In this document: piece by piece, positions 54,861 through 61,129 of the stretch
How positions within the stretch are numbered: position 1 is the first letter of the stretch
Layout: every line of letters starts with the position of its first letter
Assembly: GCF_000013605.1 (NCBI RefSeq)
Contig: NC_007908.1
Location: 2,604,001 to 2,668,000, forward strand
Direction: 5' to 3'
Origin: Rhodoferax ferrireducens T118
GTDB lineage: Bacteria > Pseudomonadota > Gammaproteobacteria > Burkholderiales > Burkholderiaceae_C
Length of the DNA stretch: 64,000 nt
Made by a program: the position numbers and the translations under genes
Notes under the pieces: model-generated
Seen by the model: only the letters and a program-made list of their open reading frames with translations
The model's database searches: none
What the model was told of the DNA's origin: nothing

Positions 54861-54968
54861 TCCCAAGTTAAGGTGTCTTCCCTAGAGAAGCTGATGGATA
54901 CTTGCCCACGCAATGCCGCCATGCATTTAATTGACGGCCGGTTTCATCACTGAACAAGGGGATTTTTC

Positions 54969-55502
54969 ATGGCTTCGAAAACCACAAGCACTGCCAAAAA
55001 AACTGCAAGGACCCTGGCAAACAAGACTGTCGCTGCCAAAGCGGCTGTCGTCAAGGCAGTCAGCAAACCCAGGTCGAAGGCCCCAGCGGCAAAAGCCAGG
55101 TCGCATGCGCCAGCCAAGACCACAACCCTGAAGCAGGTGGCCACGCAAGGCCGCAGAAAAGTGAGCTCGGTCGTGCACTTGACGCGGGATGCCTCACTCA
55201 AACTGATCGATTCGCAGCGCGCCATCTGGCTGGCGGGCCTGGGTGCACTGGCCAAGGTCACCACCTCGACCGGAACCAAAGGCGAGAAGGCCTTTGAGGC
55301 CTTGGTCAAGGCCGGCGAAAAAATGGAATCCCAGGCTCGCGGCACCATCGACAGCAACGCCGACATGCTCAAGCATCGCATCAATGACGCCAGCAAAGTG
55401 GTGGACGACAGTATCAACAGCGTCAGTGACGCGTTTGATGCGCGCGTGAAACAGGCGCTGGCCCGCTTGGGCTACCCCAAGAACAGCACGACCATCAAGT
55501 AA
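54969..55502 (+). CDS. Phasin-like protein with a lysine/alanine-rich N-terminus
   Basis: A 177-residue protein in two parts. Residues 1-60 are Ala/Lys-rich repeats resembling histone H1 and the PhaF tail (TAKKTARTLANKTVAAK). Residues about 75-175 are an amphipathic helical region (SQRAIWLAGLGALAKV, GEKAFEALVKAGEKMESQAR) as in PhaF/PhaI phasins that coat polyhydroxyalkanoate granules. In Pseudomonas PhaF the basic repeats are C-terminal; here they are N-terminal. A GGGGA ribosome site precedes the start. The esterase gene begins 7 bp downstream. Confidence 0.75.
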   Translation: MASKTTSTAKKTARTLANKTVAAKAAVVKAVSKPRSKAPAAKARSHAPAKTTTLKQVATQGRRKVSSVVHLTRDASLKLIDSQRAIWLAGLGALAKVTTSTGTKGEKAFEALVKAGEKMESQARGTIDSNADMLKHRINDASKVVDDSINSVSDAFDARVKQALARLGYPKNSTTIK

Positions 55503-55509
55503 ATCCAAG

Positions 55510-56574
55510 GTGACTGAAATACTCCTGTGGGTGCTGGCGCTGGTCGTGGCGGTCTGGGCCATCGGAGCCTTCTATCTGCGAGGCGCTGACCTGAGCGCTT
55601 TTGATCGGCCCGCCGGCCAGCGCCATCTGATCGACGCTGCGCCCAGTGAAGCGCACCAGGCGGTGGTGACCTCGCTCGGCGGCATTGCCACAACGCTCAA
55701 GAGCACGCCGCGCAGCCAGCATCTGGCCCTGCTGCGTCACTACATGGACAACCTGTTCGCTGACAGCGATTCGACGACCCAGGTCATCGCCGTCAACGCG
55801 TCCGGCGTCCCTGCCGAATGGGTGCTGGCAGCCGGCGTTGACCATCGGCGTCGCCTGCTCTACATCCATGGCGGGGCCTACACCATGGGCAGCCCCAAGA
55901 GCCACCGCCGACTGACGCGAAAATTTTCCGAAGTCGCCAATGCTGCCGTATTGGCCATCGACTATCGGCTGATGCCGGAACATCCACGCATGGCGGGCAT
56001 CGAGGATTGCCGCAGCGCCTACTGCTGGCTGCTCGACCATGGGCCCGCCGGTCCAGAGGCGGCCAGTGCCGTTTTTGTGGCCGGAGATTCTGCCGGTGGC
56101 AACCTGACGCTGTCCCTGATCGCCTGGGTGCGCGACCAGGGCCTGCGTGCGCCCAATGCCGCCGTGGCCTTGTCGCCCGCCACCGATGCCACCCTGGGCA
56201 GCCCGAGCCTGAAGAACAATCTCGGCACCGATCCCATGCTGGGGCCGCTGTTCAAGCCGCTGACCAGGATTCCACGCACCGTGCTGCTGTGGGCCACCTG
56301 GCTGCAAAATCGCGTGCGTCCCAGCGACCCGGTTCTGTCCCCGGTCTTTGGCGATCTGTCGGGACTGCCACCCTTGCTGGTGCATGCCAGCGAGTCCGAG
56401 ATGCTGTTCGACGACAGCCGACGCTACGTCAACAAGGCCATCGCGGCCGGTTCACCCGTCACCTTTCAGACCTGGCGCCATATGGTCCATGTCTGGCAGA
56501 TCTATCACCCGGATTTGCCGGAAGGTCGGGAAGCGTTTGGAGAGATTGGAAAGTTTCTTCAGGCCCATTCCTAG
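55510..56574 (+). CDS. Alpha/beta hydrolase, hormone-sensitive-lipase family, membrane-anchored
   Basis: A 354-residue esterase with an N-terminal anchor (LLWVLALVVAVWAIGAFYL). Catalytic features are HGGA in LLYIHGGAYTMGSPKSH, the nucleophile in VAGDSAGGN, and a late acid/His pair (ESEMLFDD, HMVHVWQ). The frame starts at a GTG (55510) seven bases after the phasin stop codon, so translation is probably coupled; no better start is visible. Being next to a phasin it could act on polyester or lipids, but that is inference. Confidence 0.85.
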   Translation: MTEILLWVLALVVAVWAIGAFYLRGADLSAFDRPAGQRHLIDAAPSEAHQAVVTSLGGIATTLKSTPRSQHLALLRHYMDNLFADSDSTTQVIAVNASGVPAEWVLAAGVDHRRRLLYIHGGAYTMGSPKSHRRLTRKFSEVANAAVLAIDYRLMPEHPRMAGIEDCRSAYCWLLDHGPAGPEAASAVFVAGDSAGGNLTLSLIAWVRDQGLRAPNAAVALSPATDATLGSPSLKNNLGTDPMLGPLFKPLTRIPRTVLLWATWLQNRVRPSDPVLSPVFGDLSGLPPLLVHASESEMLFDDSRRYVNKAIAAGSPVTFQTWRHMVHVWQIYHPDLPEGREAFGEIGKFLQAHS

Positions 56575-56618
56575 GTCGCTGGGCGAAGCTGCGTCCCCGG
56601 TCATGAGCACCAAAAGAC

Positions 56619-56644
56619 CCGCCAGCCTTTTAAGGGGCTGGCGG
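56619..56644. other. Hairpin between the esterase and cfa
   Basis: CCGCCAGCC pairs with GGCTGGCGG around an 8-nt loop in the convergent gap. There is no T-run. It may aid termination in either direction. Confidence 0.45.
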
Positions 56645-56840
56645 TGGTGGCGAGGAACCCAGGTCAGCGTGTCAGGCTGACGCGTCTGGGGACGTCCTCA
56701 TCCGTCTTGATGTGGAGCATCAAGACTCGGTTCAATTTCTTGAACCCCCCAGCGTCGTACCCGGTCGGCACGCCTTCCGGCGTTCCTTGCGAAGTACGAT
56801 TTCACTATAGTCAATCGCAGTCTGAATGGATTGAGAATTG

Positions 56841-58094
56841 TCAATGGGACTGACTGTTTGGGTACATGTAGGCGCGTGACCAGGGCGTTGGATTGAGCGC
56901 CTCGCTGGTGCCGGCCTTGCACGCCAGCACCTGGTAGATCGACACCCAATTTTGCGCAAAGGCATGCGCGCAACCCGCCAGGTAAATGCGCCAGACGCGG
57001 TACGTGGTCTCACTCACCACGCTGCGAATCGCGTCACTTTGACTCTCAAAGTTGTCCGACCACAAGGCCAGCGTGCGGGCATAGTGGCGGCGCAGACATT
57101 CCACATCAAGCGCTTCGAGCCCGGCGCTTTGCATGTCCCTGAGCGCTTTGCTGACATGGGGCAATTCACCATTGGGAAACACGTATTTTTCAATGAAACT
57201 GGCCGCCCCCAAGGGGCATTCCCCGCTGTCCGGATCGGTCGAGGTAATGCCGTGGTTCAGCACCAGCCCGCCGTCCTTGAGCAGGGCGCTGATCTTGGCG
57301 AAATACGACGGCAGATGAAGGAGTCCGACGTGCTCGAACATGCCCACCGAGGTGATCTTGTCAAACAGTCCATCGCGCTCGTCAATATCGCGGTAATCCT
57401 GTAACCTGATCTCGACCTGGCCGGCCAGGCCAGCCTGGTCGACGCGCTCACACGCCAGCGTGTATTGGTTTTTTGACAAGGTGACACCCACCACCTTCGC
57501 ACCAAATTTTTGCGCGGCACGCATGGCCAAGGCGCCCCAGCCACAACCGATATCGAGCAGCCGCTCGCCTGGCTGGAGCATGAGCTTGACCAAAATGTGA
57601 TCAAGCTTGGCCGTCTGTGCCGCAGCCAGTGTCTCGGTGCCGCTCGGAAAATAGGCGCAGGAATAGACCATGGCCTCGTCCAGCCAGAGGCGATAAAAGT
57701 CGTTGGAAACATCGTAATGTTGTTCAATGGCGCGCGCATCCCGCGTTCGGTCGTGGCGCGCCGGATTGAACAGGCGCCCGAAGCGGCCGCGCATGGGCAC
57801 GCCGGTTTCGGCCAGCCTGGATGCGACGTCCACAATATCCTGCGCCCGGCCCAGCACATCAAACTGGCCATTGACGTAGCCTTCGGCCAGATTGTCCAGG
57901 CTGGGCGGCAAAAAATGCCGCAAGGCGCGCGGCCCCGACAGCTGCACCGTCACCAGCGGATCAGTCCCCAGATCATGCTGCGCGCCGTTCCACAAGACCA
58001 GCCGCAGGGGAATGTCAAAGTGCGGTTGCAGGCGCGCCAGAAGGCGGGTCAGCAGGTCAAGCTCAGGCTTCACCGAAACGGCCATCTGGTCCAT
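56841..58094 (-). CDS. cfa: Cyclopropane-fatty-acyl-phospholipid synthase
   Basis: A 417-residue SAM-dependent enzyme that methylenates unsaturated acyl chains of membrane lipids. The SAM loop is LLDIGCGWGALAMRAAQKFG, preceded by EQHYDVSNDFYRLWLDEAMV and followed by SVGMFEHVGLLHLPSYF and the C-terminal WRIYLAGCAHAFAQ. The ATG at 58094 overlaps, as TGATG, the stop codon of a 35-codon ORF upstream (58094-58201), so it is translationally coupled. The promoter region is shared with the divergent ftsH. Confidence 0.94.
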   Translation of the reverse strand: MDQMAVSVKPELDLLTRLLARLQPHFDIPLRLVLWNGAQHDLGTDPLVTVQLSGPRALRHFLPPSLDNLAEGYVNGQFDVLGRAQDIVDVASRLAETGVPMRGRFGRLFNPARHDRTRDARAIEQHYDVSNDFYRLWLDEAMVYSCAYFPSGTETLAAAQTAKLDHILVKLMLQPGERLLDIGCGWGALAMRAAQKFGAKVVGVTLSKNQYTLACERVDQAGLAGQVEIRLQDYRDIDERDGLFDKITSVGMFEHVGLLHLPSYFAKISALLKDGGLVLNHGITSTDPDSGECPLGAASFIEKYVFPNGELPHVSKALRDMQSAGLEALDVECLRRHYARTLALWSDNFESQSDAIRSVVSETTYRVWRIYLAGCAHAFAQNWVSIYQVLACKAGTSEALNPTPWSRAYMYPNSQSH

Positions 58095-58201
58095 CACCCC
58101 AACTCCAGTTGCAAAAAGAGGCGCTTGCTGGAGCGCACGGTCAACCGACCGCCCGGCGCCTGTGCCCGGGCCAGTGTCAGGCTTTGTGAATTTTGTGCCA
58201 T
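58094..58201 (-). CDS. 35-residue small ORF translationally coupled to cfa
   Basis: An ATG at 58201 follows a very strong GAGGAGG ribosome site eight bases upstream. The ORF encodes a basic peptide (MAQNSQSLTLARAQAPGG at the N-terminus, then SSKRLFLQLELG at the end) and its TGA shares a base with the cfa ATG. No homology is recognised. The strong site suggests it is translated; it may be a coupling leader or a small protein. Confidence 0.6.
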   Translation of the reverse strand: MAQNSQSLTLARAQAPGGRLTVRSSKRLFLQLELG

Positions 58202-58349
58202 GTCCTATCCCTCCTCAAGAGTCAGCGCGACAAGCCGCAGACATGAATGCTAAGAAGTCTGACAACAGCGCACTTGAGATTTGTCATGGGCACGCCAAAT
58301 GCCGGGCGTAGTCTGACGGTTTCAAAAAGCACGGTCTTGGGGGCCTGAA

Positions 58350-60200
58350 TTGGACAAGAAAAATACCTGGAATGTGGGTTACTGGTTGATTGCGCTGATG
58401 CTGCTGCTGTTGCTGCAAAACTTCTGGCAAAGCGCCAGCCAGGTGCAGACCGTGCCCTACAGCGAGTTCGAAAAGGCGCTCACCGAAGAACGCATCGCCG
58501 ACGTCACGATTTCCGAGCGCACGGTGATCGGTCGGCTGAAAACACCGGAGGGCAACAAGACGACGCTGGCGGCGGTGCGGGTCGAGCCCGAGTTGGCGGC
58601 GCGCCTGGAAAAATACAAGGTGCCCTACAGCCGGACTGTGGACAACACATTTTTGCGCGACCTGCTGTCGTGGATCGTGCCGGCCCTGGTGTTCTTTGGG
58701 CTGTGGTTCTTTTTGTTTCGCAGCTTTGCCAACAAGCAGGGCATGGGTGGCTTTTTGTCGGTTGGCAAGAGTCGCGCCAAAATTTACATGCAGACCAACA
58801 CCGGCATCACCTTTGCCGACGTCGCCGGGGTGGACGAGGCTCGTCACGAACTCGAAGAGGTGGTTGATTTCCTCAAGCATCCGCAGGAGTATGGACGCCT
58901 GGGCGCGCACATCCCCAAAGGCGTGTTGCTGGTGGGCCCGCCCGGCACCGGCAAGACCTTGTTGGCCAAGGCCGTGGCGGGCGAAGCGGGCGTGCCTTTC
59001 TTCTCGATCTCGGGCAGCGAATTTGTCGAGATGTTTGTCGGCGTGGGCGCGGCCCGGGTGCGCGATCTGTTTGAACAAGCGCGCGCCATGGCCCCTGCCA
59101 TCATCTTCATTGACGAGCTTGACGCGCTGGGCCGCGCCCGTGGCGCCTTTCCCGGCCTGGGTGGCCATGACGAGAAAGAACAGACCCTGAACCAGTTGCT
59201 CTCGGAAATGGATGGTTTTGACTCGTCCGTGGGCCTGATCATTCTGTCGGCCACCAACCGGCCCGAGATCCTGGATTCGGCGCTCTTACGGGCCGGTCGA
59301 TTTGACCGCCAGGTGCTGGTCGACCGGCCCGACCGCAAAGGCCGCATTGACATCCTCAAGGTGCATGTGCGCAAGACCACACTCGACGCCGCATTGAAAC
59401 TTGAAGACGTGGCGGCGCTGACCCCAGGCTTCACTGGGGCCGACCTGGCCAACCTGGTCAACGAGGCGACGCTGGTCGCCACCCGGCGCAAGGCGGATCA
59501 GGTGAGCTTGCCTGATTTCACAGCGGCGGTGGAGCGCATTGTGGCGGGCCTGGAGCGCCGCAGCCGCGTGCTCAACCCGAAAGAGCGCGAGGCGGTGGCC
59601 TTCCACGAGATGGGCCATGCCCTGGTCGCGCTGGCGCAAACCGGCACCGACCCGGTGCACAAGGTGTCTATCATCCCGCGCGGCATTGGCGCATTGGGCT
59701 ACACCATTCAGCGCCCAACCGAAGACCGCTACCTGATGACGCGTCCCGAGCTGGAGCAAAAAGTCTCGGTGCTGCTGGCCGGGCGGGCCGCCGAGAAACT
59801 GGTGTTTGGCGTGCTGTCCACCGGTGCGGCCGATGATCTGGCCAAAGCCAGCGACATCGCCCATGACATGGTCACCCGTTATGGCATGGATGAGGACCTG
59901 GGTTTTGTGGCCTTTGAGCCGCAGCGCCAGCAGCAAATGCTTGATCTGCCGCCCGGCCTCTTGCCGCAAGGTGCGCGCCTGTCGGAAGAAACTCAACGCC
60001 ATATCGACGCGGCGATTCGCAGCATCGTGATGGACGGCTTTGAGCATGCCACGGTCATCCTGAGCGCCAACAGCGACGTGCTGGAACGCGGCGCGCGTGC
60101 GCTGCTTGAGAAAGAAACGCTGGATGAGGACGCCATCCGCGCCCTGGCGCAGGACCTGCGGCGAGTCGACCCGGACGCACCTAGGGGGAGCGAGTCGTGA
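58350..60200 (+). CDS. ftsH: ATP-dependent zinc metalloprotease FtsH, accessory paralogue
   Basis: A 616-residue membrane AAA protease. N-terminal transmembrane segment ([15 protein letters not shown]), a periplasmic domain, a second segment ([19 protein letters not shown]), then the AAA module with [25 protein letters not shown] and the [12 protein letters not shown], and the zinc site [10 protein letters not shown]. The His-Glu-x-Gly-His motif has Met where FtsH usually has Ala. It begins at a TTG (58350), preceded by [20 protein letters not shown] matches the FtsH N-terminus, so the TTG is likely real. A second FtsH probably exists elsewhere; this lone copy between cfa and a YihY-type gene looks like an accessory one. 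Confidence 0.9.
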   Translation: MDKKNTWNVGYWLIALMLLLLLQNFWQSASQVQTVPYSEFEKALTEERIADVTISERTVIGRLKTPEGNKTTLAAVRVEPELAARLEKYKVPYSRTVDNTFLRDLLSWIVPALVFFGLWFFLFRSFANKQGMGGFLSVGKSRAKIYMQTNTGITFADVAGVDEARHELEEVVDFLKHPQEYGRLGAHIPKGVLLVGPPGTGKTLLAKAVAGEAGVPFFSISGSEFVEMFVGVGAARVRDLFEQARAMAPAIIFIDELDALGRARGAFPGLGGHDEKEQTLNQLLSEMDGFDSSVGLIILSATNRPEILDSALLRAGRFDRQVLVDRPDRKGRIDILKVHVRKTTLDAALKLEDVAALTPGFTGADLANLVNEATLVATRRKADQVSLPDFTAAVERIVAGLERRSRVLNPKEREAVAFHEMGHALVALAQTGTDPVHKVSIIPRGIGALGYTIQRPTEDRYLMTRPELEQKVSVLLAGRAAEKLVFGVLSTGAADDLAKASDIAHDMVTRYGMDEDLGFVAFEPQRQQQMLDLPPGLLPQGARLSEETQRHIDAAIRSIVMDGFEHATVILSANSDVLERGARALLEKETLDEDAIRALAQDLRRVDPDAPRGSES

Positions 60201-61086
60201 AGGGCTCCGGTGCTGCGTCGAGCAACTCAAGCGCGAGGCGCTCGTATTCGGAGATCACCTGCGCACCCAGCAGCAGCAGCGTCGCCGCCAGCTCAAGACT
60301 CAACAAAACCGCGATCGCGGTGGTCAGCGAACCGTAGACAGTGCCAATCTGGGACAGCGTCGTGAAATACCACACGAGTGCATGGCGTGAGAGTTCCCAC
60401 ATCAAAGCCGCTGCGACCGCGCCCAGCAGGGCGTGGAACAAGGACGGCCGGCCGACCGGCATCACCAGGTACACCGACGTGAGCACAAAGATCTCCCCCG
60501 CCAAGCCAAGCAGGTACAGCAGCGCGCCGGACACGCCCCCGAGTGACCAGCTGCGCCACAAAAACTCCACCCGCTCCTGGCCTATCGCCTGCAGGCTGCC
60601 CGCCACCAGCGTCACCAGCAAGAGTCCAAGCCCGAGCGACAGAATGTAGGCATAGGGAATCACGGCCGAGATCAGGAAGTGGCGCCGGCGTATCGCCACA
60701 CGGTGATGAAAGATCACCGACATGGCGTTCTCCAGCACCGTGAAGGCGAGCGAACTGAAGAACAGCATGCTGACCAGCAACACCCAGCTGAGCACATCGC
60801 GGTGCAGCAGGAAGTTCGCGAGTTCGGCAATGATCACCCCGGACTGTCCGGGCACCAGCCATTCGAGGTACCGGCCCAGGGTCTGCAGCAGCGCCGCCTG
60901 ATCGACAAAGTGCGACAGCGCTATCACCGTGAGGATGAGCATCGGCACAATCGACAGCAAGGCGTAGTACGCGACTGCCCCGGCCAGCAGCAGGCCCTGG
61001 TTGGCGCGAAATCCCTTCAGCGTGCGGATGGCGAATGCCCCGGGGTGCCTGAGAATTTGCGCAGCTTGTCGACCAAAGGGTTTCAT
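60181..61086 (-). CDS. YihY/BrkB-family inner membrane protein
   Basis: A 301-residue polytopic membrane protein of the YihY (BrkB) family. Hydrophobic segments include LLLAGAVAYYALLSIVPMLI, VLLVSMLFFSSLAFTVLENA and YLLGLAGEIFVLTSVYLVMP. The motif GxxAYYALLSxxP near residue 30 is characteristic. Function is unclear despite the former ribonuclease BN label. Its 3' end overlaps the ftsH 3' end by 20 bp (convergent). The start at 61086 (MKPFGRQAAQIL) was chosen. Confidence 0.87.
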   Translation of the reverse strand: MKPFGRQAAQILRHPGAFAIRTLKGFRANQGLLLAGAVAYYALLSIVPMLILTVIALSHFVDQAALLQTLGRYLEWLVPGQSGVIIAELANFLLHRDVLSWVLLVSMLFFSSLAFTVLENAMSVIFHHRVAIRRRHFLISAVIPYAYILSLGLGLLLVTLVAGSLQAIGQERVEFLWRSWSLGGVSGALLYLLGLAGEIFVLTSVYLVMPVGRPSLFHALLGAVAAALMWELSRHALVWYFTTLSQIGTVYGSLTTAIAVLLSLELAATLLLLGAQVISEYERLALELLDAAPEPFTTRSP

Positions 61087-61129
61087 GGCTGCACCGTGTG
61101 GGATCAGGGTCGATATTCCCGGCTGATGA

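Noticed and set aside
56731..56746. GTTCAA-TTTC-TTGAAC dyad before the cfa 3' end
   Set aside because: It lies between two convergent gene ends, has no T-run and does not match an SOS or other box that I can name.
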